Shown here piece by piece: positions 10,607 to 20,739 of a stretch of DNA of 64,000 nt. A program made the translations under genes and the position numbers. The stretch covers positions 98,978,861 through 99,042,860 of the forward strand of contig CM026426.1 in NCBI GenBank assembly GCA_014871385.1, read 5' to 3'. The notes under the pieces are model-generated. The model did no database searches. It was not told the origin of the DNA and worked only from the letters and a program-made list of their open reading frames with translations. The stretch is from Ceratodon purpureus. Taxonomy: Eukaryota; Streptophyta; Bryopsida; Pseudoditrichales; Ditrichaceae. Numbering within the stretch: position 1 is the stretch's first letter; each line of letters opens with the position of its first letter.

Positions 10607-12150
10607 CTAGGAAAACAGAGTACTTTCTACTGGGTATTTTCTGAAAAGTACTTTTCTGACATACTTTTTACCTAGGCGTAGTGTGTTTCCACCCATGTGA
10701 GGTATGTCATTGAGGATGTGGATTGTGGGGGTGGTGGTAGTAATGTCTTCTTCGAGGTTGCGTTCATGTATGGATATGTGGACTTGAGGGAGGGAAGTAG
10801 CTGGGGAAATAAAACGAAGGTCTCGAGCTTGGGGTGTGGGGAAGTGTGTTTGGAGGATGGTTTTGTAATGGTTATGTTGTTGGTTTGTATAGTAAGTAGT
10901 GAGGTGAGTGAGGTTGTGAGAGATGGTGTTGGGGAGGTGATAGGGAAAGAGTGTCCGTTGGGGCATCCATTTGGTGTAAGAGGGGGTGGTTGGGGAGAGC
11001 CATTGGCAGAGGAAGGAGGTGGAGGTTGTAGCTATGCGGAAGTGGTCAAGGACTTTAATGGTTTTGTGGGCGAGGATAGTGGAAATAGGGAAATGTAGGG
11101 GATTTTTGGGGATGTATCGAGGTGGAGGGACTAGAGGAGGATGTGGGGGAGGTGGGGGAGGGATATGGGGATGGTGGCAGCGAGGTGTGAGGGTGCGGTT
11201 ATCTGTGATGAAGCGGGCGAGGAGCGTACATGGCGAGGGGTGGGTGGGGCATTGAGGCGGGCAGGTGGGGGAGCAACTGGGGTAGCAGAAGAGCTGTACT
11301 GCAATGTATAAAGCACTCTTTTTGAGTTTGTTTTGGGTGTGGTAGTAAAGTTTGAAGTCATCTGGGGACATGAGGGTGGTGCCATTGGGGAGAGTGAGGT
11401 GTTTGCTTCGGAGATGTTGTGTTGTAAGAGTTTATGTAGGAGTTAAAGAGATAGAGTAGGGTGGAGGGTGGGGAGTTCAAGTCGTGCCTGGATCTGCCAT
11501 TGGGTTTCAAGCTGGGTGGCATGGAGTTGGAAGTTTTTGAAGGTGCTTTGGAGGTGGATGTGGCCAATGTGTTTGAGAAGGTATAGAGTACGCGTAATGG
11601 GAGATCTGAGGCAATCTTGGGTTTTGATGCGGGGAATGTCTTTAGCGCCACCATAGATGGAGAGAATGCGTTGTGTGAGTCCTCTGTATATGATGCCTAG
11701 TCGACCTGGGTCATTAAGTGCATTACGGAGTTGTTCACCAATACAGCGTAGGTAGGAAGTAGTGAAGGAGAAGGCATTTAAGCCAAAGTAATGATGGGGA
11801 AGTTGTGTAATGGCGTTGGATGTACTTTTGGGAAGGCCACAAGTTAGTTTTTGGATGCCTATGATTTTCTTGTCTAGTTTTTTGATGGTAGGAAGAGAAT
11901 AGGGGACGACATAGAAGCTATATGACAGGCCTGTGCGGATGACTGTATCCACCATGCTAATGCATTGTTTGATTGTGGCTGGACTTTGAGCTAGTTGTTG
12001 GCATTTGCATGGCAATGTGAGCCTTTGCATGGCAATGTGGGTTTGGATTTTCCATTTTAAGGATGGAACGAGTTGTATTCTAAGGTAAACACAGGGTTCG
12101 TGTTGATGTAGGATTGGTATGGGTTGAGAGCGGTAGGTGATGTTGTGAGA
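10607..12150 (-). pseudogene. LINE ORF2 thumb and C-terminal region
   Basis: Downstream of the RT palm the same frame continues after a TAA at 12151-12153 (Gln context) through VYLRIQLVPSLKWKIQTH and then a 195-codon open segment ending at TAA 11443. This includes IKKLDKKIIGIQKLTCGLP and other helical blocks typical of the LINE RT thumb and connector. It then shifts frame to a Pro/His-rich tail ending at 10607. No RNase H domain or CCHC knuckle is seen. Confidence 0.6.
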
Positions 12151-13545
12151 TTAAATGTGTTGTTTGAATTTGGTAGGGTTGGATTTGGCATTGTTAGGGT
12201 AGCCGGTGATAGCACATTTAGAGACTCCGAGGTCCATGTCTGCCCGGGCACAGAAGCGATCAAGGCGGGTGAGTTGAAGTTGTAGGGAAGTGAGGTGGTC
12301 TGAGAGTGCAGCGAGGTCGTTGGCGTATGCTTCAGAGCTGATAGTGAGTTGGGATGTGCCAAATGTGTAGCCATGGAGGCGGCGGTGGAGCCATCGAAGT
12401 AGGCGTTCTAGGAATATGATGAAGAGGTTAGGGCTCAAAGTGTCTCCTTGAATGGTCCCACGCTGGATAGGAATGGGGTTGGTGTGGCCAAAGTGATCTC
12501 CAGTAATGATGGTATGGGAGTTGGCATAGATGTTACCAATTAAAGAGACAGAGTCAATGGGGTAGCCTAGATCGGTGAGAATGGCAAGGAGCCGTGGGTG
12601 GTTGAGGGAGCCAAAGGTGTTTTTGAAGTCTATGTAGAGGAGATATATGTCTTGTTTGGTAATTCTAGCGTCTTCAAGGGCGGCAATGAGGAGTTATAGT
12701 CGGCGGGATGTGCTACGTTCCGCGCGGATGCCTTCTTGGCTGTCATGGAGAATTTGGTGTTTTTCTCCATAGGTGGAGAGGAGCAGAGTAAGAGTGCTAG
12801 TGAAGAGTTTGCAGATAGTGTTGGCGAGTGCGATGGGGCGGTGGTTAGGAAGGAGTGATGAGTCACCTTTTTTGTAGAGGAGTATGGTGTGGCTCATCTT
12901 CCAGAGTTCTGGGATTTTTTTTTGTTTATAGCAGTGTGTGAAGAAGAGAAATAGAAGTTTGTGGAAGCTAGCGGGCATGGATTTAAGAATGAGGTTAGGA
13001 ATTTTGTCAGGACCGGGGGCTTTGTCTTTGGCAAGGTTTTTAAGACAGAAATAGTAGGTGCCTTGGTCAAAGAGTTCGTGGAGGGGTTGGAAGGGGGTGC
13101 CGCGTTGTTCGAGCACGAAGCCATCTAAGTCATGCCACGGGTATTGGTGAATGCCACAGGTGCAGTGGAGAGGGTGATCGGGTTGAAAGTAACATGTGGG
13201 GACCGTAGGGCGGTTGGAGAGAGATTGTTGGGTATGGATTTTGGTGGCTATATTGTCAGGGTTTGTGAGAAGGTTGTTGTTACAGTCGGTGAGGCAGTCA
13301 AGGGGAGGGGATTCTTGGTTTTTAAATACCTTTTTGTTGATTTTTTTGGGGCTTTTGTCATAGAGTAATCGGTATTTGGAGATGGCCTTTTTAACACAGA
13401 TTTGGGTGTACTTGGTGGTGATTTGGCGGGCTTGGGCTTTAGCGGTTTTGGCAAGTGCGGCGAGAATAAGGAGCCAGTTTTGCGGGGGAGTAGGAGGGTA
13501 GGAGGGGGGGGATGGTAGGAGATTGGTGGGATTGGAGTTTGTCAA
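12151..13545 (-). pseudogene. LINE ORF2 reverse transcriptase, catalytic box altered to YAND
   Basis: RT motifs are plain: KDKAPGPDKIPN, LLYKKGDSSL, NHRPIALANTICKLFT, DSQEGIRAERST, then LLYIDFKNTFGSLNH, IQRGTIQGDTLSPNLF and AYANDLAAL. The catalytic YADD box reads YAND (12316-12327), with Asn codon AAC at 12319-12321 where the second metal-binding Asp codon GAC is expected, so the enzyme would be inactive. A TAA at 12694-12696 lies where LINE RTs usually have Gln (CAA), in the same frame on both sides. Both changes are single C-to-T or G-to-A transitions. Confidence 0.85.
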
Positions 13546-14848
13546 GGATGGGATGAATGTACCAGTTGGGGTTGTTGTTGACTAAGTGTATGGTTTTGCG
13601 AAGGAGGTGGTAAGTAGAGAGGTGCTTTTTCCATTGTTTTTGGAGCTTACGGTGGAGGAAACCACCTTGTTGGGTGGTTTGAGGGGTGAGGGGTGGGAGT
13701 GGTGGGGCAGTACAGGTTTGGTATAGTTTGTCGGAGAGTTGGTGAGTAATTATGTCTAGGGTATGACAGGCGGATTGCCATTGTTGTGGGTCAAGACTGT
13801 TGAGTGTGAGAAGGGTGGTGAGAGCGTTGATGTGGTGGGCATTTTCCTTGTAGAAGAGAGTGGTGAATTGTTCGAGGTTGGTGGCGGAAATCAGGTTGAG
13901 GAGTCTAGGAGGGGGATCGGATTTAGGTGGGCAGGGGCGGGCGATAAGGGAGTTGGGTAGGACAAAGAGGGTGACAGGGGAGTGGTCTGAGTTATGGAGG
14001 TGATCATGGTTGACTGAGGAGGTGTAGGAAAGGAGGTGAGGTGTGTGAATATAGTAGCCATCTATGAGGCTGGTGTGACTATAGTCAAGGCCTCCTTGAC
14101 GAGAGAAAGAGCTGTCTATGGGGATGTAGGTAAGGTGGATGGAATCAATAAAGTCACGCCAGGCATAGTCCTCGGTTTGTGGGGGGGAAGTGACTGTGGC
14201 ATGTTGTCGTCCGATTAGGGCAATGTCGCGGTTAAAATCTCCACACAGAATGTAAGAGTGGTTAGGGTGGGAGGTAATTTCGCAGCAAATGGTATTTTGA
14301 AGGAGGGGTAGGAGTTGAGTATCGTCGGGGTGAGATGGCATGTATATGTTAAAGAGTAGCCAAGGTTGGAAGGTGTGGTTTTTGATGTCGATAATTTGGA
14401 GGTAAGGGGAGATGGAGGCAAGAGTAGGTATTTTAGTGACGTTGGCAGGGAAGGCATAGTTTTGGTGGACGAGGGTGAGAAGCCTTCCGCAGGTTGGTTT
14501 GTATGGCATTCGTTGTTGAATACAACGAGTAAGTGCATGAGTGTTGTTGAAGATGAGTTTGTGGGGGAAGAGGTTTTGGATATATTTGGTGGATTTGGTG
14601 GCAGTGACTTTAGTTTCTTGGATAGTGATAAGGGCAGGGAGGTGGTCGGAAGCGGTGGTGAGATGGTGGAGGGTAGGGAGGGCAGTGTTGAGAGAGGATG
14701 CATTCCAGGTGAGTAGATGGGTGGGAATGCTAGTGTGAGGGATAGGTGCGGGGGTATGGTGTGTGGGGGGGTTTAAAGGGATTGGGTGGGAGTAAGCAGG
14801 AAGCGAATCTTTGCATTCGAGTGCCTCTTGTAGGAGTTCGAGAGGCAA
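13439..14848 (-). CDS. LINE ORF2 apurinic endonuclease domain
   Basis: This open frame of 469 codons carries the APE-type endonuclease that nicks target DNA to prime reverse transcription. Visible motifs in order are LLTWNASSL (residues 45-53), IQETK with the catalytic Glu at 78, NIYMPS (167-172), ILCGDFNRD (200-208), and SDHSP with the catalytic His at 289. The remaining part leads into the RT. The frame is lost around 13500 in a run of Gs (plus strand), where an indel shifts it to the RT frame. The endonuclease itself looks intact. Confidence 0.8.
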   Translation of the reverse strand: MPLELLQEALECKDSLPAYSHPIPLNPPTHHTPAPIPHTSIPTHLLTWNASSLNTALPTLHHLTTASDHLPALITIQETKVTATKSTKYIQNLFPHKLIFNNTHALTRCIQQRMPYKPTCGRLLTLVHQNYAFPANVTKIPTLASISPYLQIIDIKNHTFQPWLLFNIYMPSHPDDTQLLPLLQNTICCEITSHPNHSYILCGDFNRDIALIGRQHATVTSPPQTEDYAWRDFIDSIHLTYIPIDSSFSRQGGLDYSHTSLIDGYYIHTPHLLSYTSSVNHDHLHNSDHSPVTLFVLPNSLIARPCPPKSDPPPRLLNLISATNLEQFTTLFYKENAHHINALTTLLTLNSLDPQQWQSACHTLDIITHQLSDKLYQTCTAPPLPPLTPQTTQQGGFLHRKLQKQWKKHLSTYHLLRKTIHLVNNNPNWYIHPILDKLQSHQSPTIPPLLPSYSPAKLAPYSRRTCQNR

Positions 14849-14950
14849 ATACGGGAATGGGAGGGTGAGATCATGAAGGGGGGGTGGGTCTAGGTGTTGG
14901 TTGATAAAGTGACAGAGTTCTTTGTTGATGGAGGGAGGGGGAGTGTAGAA

Positions 14951-15607
14951 TTAGGGGTTAGTTTGGTGGAAGTGTGTGTAAGGATGGGAGGTGGGGATGT
15001 GGCGTTCTGGAGGGTTGGTTAATTGAGTCATCTTGTGGAGTAGTGTTGCAGTCCAGTCAGGGTCTAGGGTGAGGATGAAATGGGAATCACAAATGTGGAG
15101 GGAAGGACTAACGGTGGTAATAAGGGCGTATAGGATGTGGGAGGGGTGGTGGTGGTGATGTTGGAGAATGTAACAGGAGAGGTGTGGGAAGTCACTTGTA
15201 GCGTCAGTGTGGCTGGGGTGGGTGAGGCAGAGGAGAGGGGCGTACTGTCGGACAAGGTGTTGGTATTCAAGATGAAATTTGATTGTACTGGGGATAAAGT
15301 AGAGGTGGTAGCGGTTTTTGTGGGATGGGGGGTGGTTGGCAAGTAAATTGGGCATGGGCCCAGGGTTTTGTTCGATGTCTCCGCAAAGGATAAGAAGTTG
15401 AAGGTGATGTGGGGTATAATAGTGAAGTGTGTAGGTTTTGGGGCGGCGGTGATGGAGGTGAGAAAATGAGGGGAAGGTGAGGTGGACGGAGTGGAATGGA
15501 GGAAACTGGAGAGGGAAAAAAGAGGGGGGAGGGGGGGGGCGGAGGGGGAGGTGTTGGAGGAGGGGAAGGAATGTGAAAGTGCATAGGGGAGGGGTTGGTG
15601 GAGCCAT
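14951..15607 (-). CDS. LINE ORF2 N-terminal segment with 2A-like motif
   Basis: The frame starts at ATG 15607 and is in the same frame as the endonuclease downstream, separated only by a TAA at 14951-14953. Residues 76-84 read GDIEQNPGP, preceded by LLILC, matching the 2A consensus DxExNPGP at which ribosomes skip a peptide bond. After it come about 130 residues of globular character (HLEYQHLVRQYAPLLCLTH, HICDSHFILTLDPDW). A 2A site would release the proline-rich upstream peptide from the endonuclease-RT protein. Such motifs are known near the N-terminus of some LINE proteins in animals and trypanosomes. Confidence 0.6.
   Translation of the reverse strand: MAPPTPPLCTFTFLPLLQHLPLRPPPPPSFFPLQFPPFHSVHLTFPSFSHLHHRRPKTYTLHYYTPHHLQLLILCGDIEQNPGPMPNLLANHPPSHKNRYHLYFIPSTIKFHLEYQHLVRQYAPLLCLTHPSHTDATSDFPHLSCYILQHHHHHPSHILYALITTVSPSLHICDSHFILTLDPDWTATLLHKMTQLTNPPERHIPTSHPYTHFHQTNP
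15356..15382 (-). other. 2A-like ribosome-skipping motif (GDIEQNPGP)
   Basis: The minus strand encodes Gly-Asp-Ile-Glu-Gln-Asn-Pro-Gly-Pro. All invariant positions of the 2A consensus (D, E, N-P-G-P) are present, and a leucine-rich stretch (LQLLILC) precedes it, as in functional examples. Confidence 0.75.
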
Positions 15608-15729
15608 GGTGTCGAAAATGGGGGGAACAAATGGGGATAGGGAGAAAGAGTGTTTGTATGGACAAGGCCATTAGGCCGAGTCCATTGTTTTGTGGTAAAT
15701 TTTGTAGAGTGGGGAAAGCGAAAGAAAAA

Positions 15730-17095
15730 CTAAAAAGAAATGGTAGGAGATAGCGATGGGGCAAGGAAGAGAGAGAAGCGGTAGAGAGATAGTAGGAGAG
15801 GGAGGGGAGAGTTGGGGGGCAAGGGAGAGATGGGGGAGGGAAGAGGTGTGGTGGAGGGGGGGAGATACCCGGGAAGTGAGAACCTAGGTGGGGGGAGGGG
15901 CCGGGTATGGATGCGGTGGGTGGAGCGGTTATGAGGGCGGGTTGGAGCCCGGGTATGGGGACGGAGGAGGGGCCGGGTAGGTGGCCGGGTATGGAGCCGG
16001 GAGGGGAGGTAAGGGGCAGGCCGGGTGTGTGGAGACTGCAGGAGAGAGAAGGGTTTCGGTGAAGCAATGTGTCGAGGGGAGGCGTGAAGGAAGCTGTGTC
16101 GGTGATGTGCGGGGAGAAGGAGCGGTACGCGGATGAAGCGGGGGTGGAGGCGATCGTGGGAAGCAAGGAGGGGGGGGTGTGTCGAGGAGAAGGAGAAGCG
16201 GTCGAGTGGGGGGAAGAGGAGAGTTTGGGATGGTGCTGCTGATGTATGCGGCAAGGCAGGGAGGAACGTGATAGCAGCAGGGAGAGCTGCGTGGGTGGAC
16301 AGGTTTATAGGGGTATTGGTGATCTCGGGACAGTAGGGGGGGGGGTTTGCCACGTAGCGGGTGGGAGATAGGTTGGGAGAGAGTGGGGTGGGTAAGGGGG
16401 AGTTTGTAAATTTACGGGAGTTGTTGATGTGAGGGCAGTGTAATGGAGTCGGGTGCATAGGTGATTGTAGGCGTGGCAAGGGTGGGATTAGAAGATTGCG
16501 GGGTGGGAAAATTCGGGAGTGAGGAGGGATGATCATGGCGTTGTATGTAAGAAGCTGGAGGTTGGGGGGGAATTGGGGAGGGCTGTGTGGTGGGGTGAGG
16601 AAGTTGGTGTTTGTAAGCGGAGGAGGGAGGGTTTGGAAATGGGGCAGTCGGGGGAGTATGCGTGTGTGATGGTGGAGGGTAGGGGTAGTGGATGGGAAGG
16701 AGAAGATGGGGCGAGGGATGTCCGAGGGGGGGGGGGAAGGAGAAGAAAGAGAATGCGGGATGGCGGAGGGACAGGAGAGCTGGGGGGAGGTAAGCTGATC
16801 GGGGGACGGGAGGTGAGGGGATTGATCATAAGGATCGGAGATTGAGGGGAAGGGGGGGAAGAGACGGGGTGCAGGAGGAGAAGGAGCAGCAAAAGAGCAA
16901 ATAGTGTCGAAGGGGAGGGGCGGCGGAGAAGGGGGTGCCACTGACGGCGGGGGCGGCAGGGAGGGAAGGTATGTGCAGGACAGGGCGAGGCGTTTGTAGA
17001 GAGGTGATGTAGATTGATGAGGGAAGGCCAGGAGATGTAAACAAAAGGGGTCGTTTTATTAGAGGGGGGCGTAAATGGCGCAGTTCATGTTGCAT
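15730..17095 (-). other. LINE proline-rich linker region between ORF1 and ORF2
   Basis: Open minus-strand frames of 403 and 89 codons are almost entirely Pro, Ser, Leu, Thr, His and Arg. Several overlapping frames on both strands are open, which is typical of skewed C-rich DNA. I treat it as part of the LINE but do not claim a defined protein. Confidence 0.35.
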
Positions 17096-17179
17096 GTGTA
17101 ATCATATGCTTAGAATTTGTGGGTGTGTTAATCATTTAGAGGGGTGGAAGGGAGATCCGGGGGTGGGTTGTTGCTGCAG

Positions 17180-17691
17180 GGGTCCCGCAAGAAGGGCCGT
17201 AGAGATCCCACTCATGTGCTTCCAGTAGTCACTCCAGGCCGTGGTGAGGAGTTGTAGCTACAGGAGGAGGTGAGCGTGCTGGGCCGTTTGGGATGCGGCT
17301 GCAGCGTGGACTGTCATAGTGGTATGCTCCGTGATTTTGGAGCGGAGGGAGGACAAGCGGGTCTAGAGGCTGTCGACCCCAGCTTGCAGAGAGTCGCGAA
17401 GGTCTGATAGGGAGGGTCCTTGCGGCGTCTCATTCTTGAGGGCCGTGAGGGCCTCTTACAGGATTTCTCTCGTGGGCCAATTGTCGTGAAGGCGGGCGTG
17501 GGGGGCAGGAGCAGCTCCGACCAAGCTTCGGTGGTGCGGTGTATAGTCCACGAGTTTGCCGAGCAGGGGGACAGCGTGGCGGGAGCACCAGGCGGTATAG
17601 ACCGCACTATTTAGGCATCTGATGGTGGCGGCTTCGTCTTGACGACCTAACTCGTCGTCTTGTGCTTGGTTGTAGGAGAGGGCGGTAATGT
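17180..17691 (-). pseudogene. LINE ORF1 coiled-coil region with three nonsense codons
   Basis: The minus strand continues with an alpha-helical heptad-like stretch including EALTALKNETPQGPSL and TRLSSLRSKITEHTTM. The frame is interrupted by TAA at 17456-17458, TAG at 17363-17365 and TAG at 17258-17260. In each case Gln would fit the heptad context (for example LLL-stop-LQLL), so single C-to-T changes of CAA or CAG codons explain all three. This would be the multimerisation part of ORF1. Confidence 0.45.
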
Positions 17692-18594
17692 TCAAGGCGC
17701 CGAGGAGCTTGTGGAGCGCAGCAGAAACTGGAGCTGAGAGTATTGAATATTGAGGCCGCGGACCAAGATGGTCGTGCTGAGGGCATCGGCGGCAACGATG
17801 CGGGGGGAAGCAGTAGAGGAGGTGAGGTTTGTTACGTGTACGGGGTTGTCAAGGAGCAGTTGGGGAGTGGAGAGCAGGAATTGCTTCAACAGGTGACTAG
17901 TAACAGTGATGTGTGCTGTTGTTGTGGAGGTAAATTTCTTTGCCGCCCCTACCACCTCTGCATAAGCTGACTTAGTGTAATAATGTTTGATAAGGTCAGG
18001 GAGGAGGGTAAGGGAGTCATAGGAGCCGAGGATCTGACCTAAGAGTTGAAGACGGCGGTTGTCGGCGGTAGAGAGAAATTTGTACCCTTTCTCTACCTTG
18101 CCGACAAGATATTCAAGATTTTGCATCTGCAGGGTGAAGACCCGGTAGCCACGGAGGAGGGCAATGCCATCTACCTCAGGGTTGCAAAGATCTATGCGTA
18201 TGAAGCCGCGCCACCCGTGCGTTCGGCGGTTTACAATAGCAGAAACCGGCTCCCGGAAACAATTGGCCAGCGGAATGTTCATGTGTGCGAAGCGAGCAGT
18301 AGCTGCCTCCTGTACCTGCGGCTTGGTCATGTGATGGTAGTCGGAGTCGAAGCGTATGATTATCTGGTAACTTTGTGAAAGCCCTGTAGAGAGAACAATT
18401 TCTGTGTCAAGAGGGATTTGGGTGAGGTGTAAGTATTGCCCGGGAATTCCATCGGGCCTGCTAGAAGGAAATAGTTTTTGAGGCACATGGGGAAAAGCAT
18501 GTCTACAGGTGTGATATTCAATGACTTCGGAGTCAAGCATGCTACCGGAGGCTAAAGCATCATGGGGATACTCACGGCATTCAGGGAGGCCCAA
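17692..18594 (-). CDS. LINE ORF1-like globular region
   Basis: About 300 codons with ordinary amino-acid composition, unlike the flanking proline-rich stretches. Features include HMTKPQVQEAATARFAHM, GWRGFIRIDLCNPEVDGIAL and LLRGYRVFTLQM, which together look like a small alpha/beta nucleic-acid-binding domain, and a helical second half. In LINEs this place is taken by the ORF1 RNA-binding protein that forms the ribonucleoprotein. I infer that role from position; no specific family match is claimed. The frame changes near 17690 into the coiled-coil part. Confidence 0.5.
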   Translation of the reverse strand: MGLPECREYPHDALASGSMLDSEVIEYHTCRHAFPHVPQKLFPSSRPDGIPGQYLHLTQIPLDTEIVLSTGLSQSYQIIIRFDSDYHHMTKPQVQEAATARFAHMNIPLANCFREPVSAIVNRRTHGWRGFIRIDLCNPEVDGIALLRGYRVFTLQMQNLEYLVGKVEKGYKFLSTADNRRLQLLGQILGSYDSLTLLPDLIKHYYTKSAYAEVVGAAKKFTSTTTAHITVTSHLLKQFLLSTPQLLLDNPVHVTNLTSSTASPRIVAADALSTTILVRGLNIQYSQLQFLLRSTSSSAP

Positions 18595-18906
18595 TTGGCG
18601 GTTGAGGTGCTCGTGGACACTGAATGAGAGCCAAAGGAGAGGGAGGAAGGCAGCGAGGGGAGGTAAGGAGGAGGGGGAAGGGGTGTTGCCTTGAAGAGTC
18701 GGTGTAGGGTTGGGAGGCGATGGCAGTGTGCTGGCAGGGGCAGGCAGCGGGAGGGCCGAGGTTGCGGTTGGTGGAGCAGGAGGCTGGGTGGTGGAGTGCA
18801 GGCGGCTCCCATCACTAGGGACGGAATCGCGGGATGAGGTGCTTCTGGTCTGGTGCGGCGGGGAGGTAGACGGATCGCTGGAGTTGTCGTCGGCGAGGAG
18901 ATGGCA

Positions 18907-20601
18907 TTAGGTCGTGTGGCGTTTGGCGGAGGAAGAGGGCTCTGCAGCGGTGTCTGGAGAGGACCGTCGGGGAAGGGGGTGACATCCTGGGGGATAGTCT
19001 CGGACACCTATAGGAGATGTTTCAGATGGCGGAACGCTGGTCGCCCTGCTGTTAATCTTAATTAACAGCCGCTTCTTCGTGGTGCCAGTCAACGAGGAAG
19101 TGCGCCTGGATTTGGTGAGGGAGGCAGGAACAAGTTTAGAGAGACTAGCGGTGGCACGTACTTTTTCATCGTGGAGGGTGCGGGAGAAGGGAAGGAAGGT
19201 GGGAAGGAGTGGTGGGCGGGAGGAGAAGGTGTGAGAGGTATGAGTGCGAGGGAGAATGTTATATGATGTTGGAAGGGGAGGGTGGGGTGGAGGGGGGCAA
19301 TGGGACAACAACAAGGGAAAGAGGTAGGTGCGATAGGGGGTGCGGGGTGTAGGGAGCCAGTGGGGGTGGGGAGCGGCGCTGAGGAGTGAGAACTCAAAGT
19401 CAGAGATTTCGAGAAGATTTGGGAGAGGGGTCGAAGTGGGGGAGGGAGCCAGGTGGTGGTGGAGTTGCGGTGCACAAGGAGGCTTGGAGAGAGTAGCGGA
19501 GGAAGGGAGGGGGCGTCTGGTTGGGGTGGCGGGAGGGACCAAGGAAGGGGGGCAGCGACAGTGGGTGGGTGATAGGGGAGGGGGAGGGGATCGGGGAGAG
19601 TAAGGCCGGGAGGGGGAGGAGTGGATAAGCAGGGTGAGTGCGGGATGGTTAATGGGGGGTGGTTTGTGTATGTGTAGGACGGTGGAATGTAAGGGGCCGG
19701 GGTGTGCAGGATGTGGTTTGGAAGGGGGGCAGTGTCGGGGATACGAGCATAACCATAAGGCGAATAGAGTAAGCGGGGCAGCGACGGGAGGAAGAGGGGC
19801 GCGGGAGAGCGTTGGTGGCGCAGCATGTGGGAAAGGTGGATGTGCAGGGCTGGGGTAGGATGGGGTGGGGACATAGTGTAGATAGGGAGAGTTGGGAGTT
19901 GTAGTGGACAGGAGATCTTGGTAGGGGAGCCTTGGTAGCAGGGCAGAAATTTGTACAACATGTTCATGGAGAAATAAAGATGAAATTGGTGTATTTTGCG
20001 TGTAATGGTGATGTGGTGAGGATGGCGTGGAGAGTGGCACAGGGTGTGGGATGGGGAGGGAATGTGTGTACGCTTGTTGTGTATGGGGAAGGGAGGGGGT
20101 TGTGTGGGGTGGGGAACCATTGGAGGGAAGGAGGGATGTGTTGGTGTGGCAGAGGTGCTGGCGGAAGGGAATCTTGGGGGCTGGTGGGACGGGACAGGGA
20201 GGGGGATGTGTAGGGGAGGTGCGACAAAGCACTGGGAATGGTGTGGAGGAGGTGGGGGAGTAAGGGGGCGAGAGGGGGTAACAGGCGTTAAGGGGGGCGG
20301 GGAAAATCGAGGCAGCGGCGGCATGAGAGCGCCAGCTTGGGGATTGTCTATCAGAGGGGCAGCGGCTGGGAGAGGAACCTTGTAGAAGCAGCAGAAGGAA
20401 TAGACAAGTCGTCAGGGGAAGAGGCGCTCCGCGGCTTGGGAAGTTGGCGAGGTGTTGAAAAACACATTTTCGAAGATGGGGAAGACGAGGCCGAGGTGTT
20501 GGAGATGGCTCTGCAAAGCGGCGCACTGGTTGGTGAAGCGAGGGGAGGGTCGGAGACGGGCGGAGCATCGTCAAGGAGATGGCGGAGCGGCGGTGCGCCA
20601 T
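18907..20601 (-). CDS. LINE ORF1, proline-rich N-terminal region
   Basis: A 564-codon open frame begins at ATG 20601 and ends at TAG/TAA-type stop 18907. Composition is dominated by Pro, Ser, Thr, His and Leu with no globular domain until a basic patch near the end (residues about 480-500, KSRRTSSLTGTTKKR and similar). A disordered, basic N-terminal ORF1 region could bind RNA, but the composition is also what a C-rich strand would give by chance. The length of the open frame and the position at the 5' end of the element are the main support. Confidence 0.45.
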   Translation of the reverse strand: MAHRRSAISLTMLRPSPTLPSLHQPVRRFAEPSPTPRPRLPHLRKCVFQHLANFPSRGAPLPLTTCLFLLLLLQGSSPSRCPSDRQSPSWRSHAAAASIFPAPLNACYPLSPPYSPTSSTPFPVLCRTSPTHPPPCPVPPAPKIPFRQHLCHTNTSLLPSNGSPPHTTPSLPHTQQAYTHSLPIPHPVPLSTPSSPHHHYTQNTPISSLFLHEHVVQISALLPRLPYQDLLSTTTPNSPYLHYVPTPSYPSPAHPPFPHAAPPTLSRAPLPPVAAPLTLFALWLCSYPRHCPPSKPHPAHPGPLHSTVLHIHKPPPINHPALTLLIHSSPSRPYSPRSPPPPLSPTHCRCPPSLVPPATPTRRPLPSSATLSKPPCAPQLHHHLAPSPTSTPLPNLLEISDFEFSLLSAAPHPHWLPTPRTPYRTYLFPLLLSHCPPPPHPPLPTSYNILPRTHTSHTFSSRPPLLPTFLPFSRTLHDEKVRATASLSKLVPASLTKSRRTSSLTGTTKKRLLIKINSRATSVPPSETSPIGVRDYPPGCHPLPRRSSPDTAAEPSSSAKRHTT

Positions 20602-20739
20602 GGCGGGGAAGGGCGGCTAGGGCATGACACCAAATTCTCAGAGCTCAGGGACCAACTCCCTCACAGTTCTTGAAGAACAATCCATGAGAGCTCACTGTTT
20701 GTTGAGCTTGTGTATGCTTGTGGTGACCAATTAAAAGCA

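Larger units (their letters stand above)
10607..20640 (-). mobile_element. Very long APE-type non-LTR retrotransposon (LINE), decayed
   Basis: A block of about 10 kb is strongly G-rich on the plus strand, that is C-rich in the sense of the element, and reads as one minus-strand LINE. In 5'-3' order it has a proline-rich ORF1 (20601-18907), a globular and coiled-coil ORF1 region (18594-17180), a second proline-rich stretch (17095-15730), a 2A-like motif (15382-15356), an apurinic endonuclease (14848 down), reverse transcriptase (13545-12151) and a long C-terminal region to 10607. Stops at 14951, 12694, 12151, 11443 and in ORF1, and frame changes at homopolymers near 13500 and 11300, show it is dead. 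Ends are approximate; no target duplication or tail was identified. Confidence 0.8.

Noticed and set aside
15477-20627. Plus-strand Gly-rich ORFs over the LINE
   Set aside because: They are antisense shadows of the C-rich minus-strand element; no domain or splice logic.
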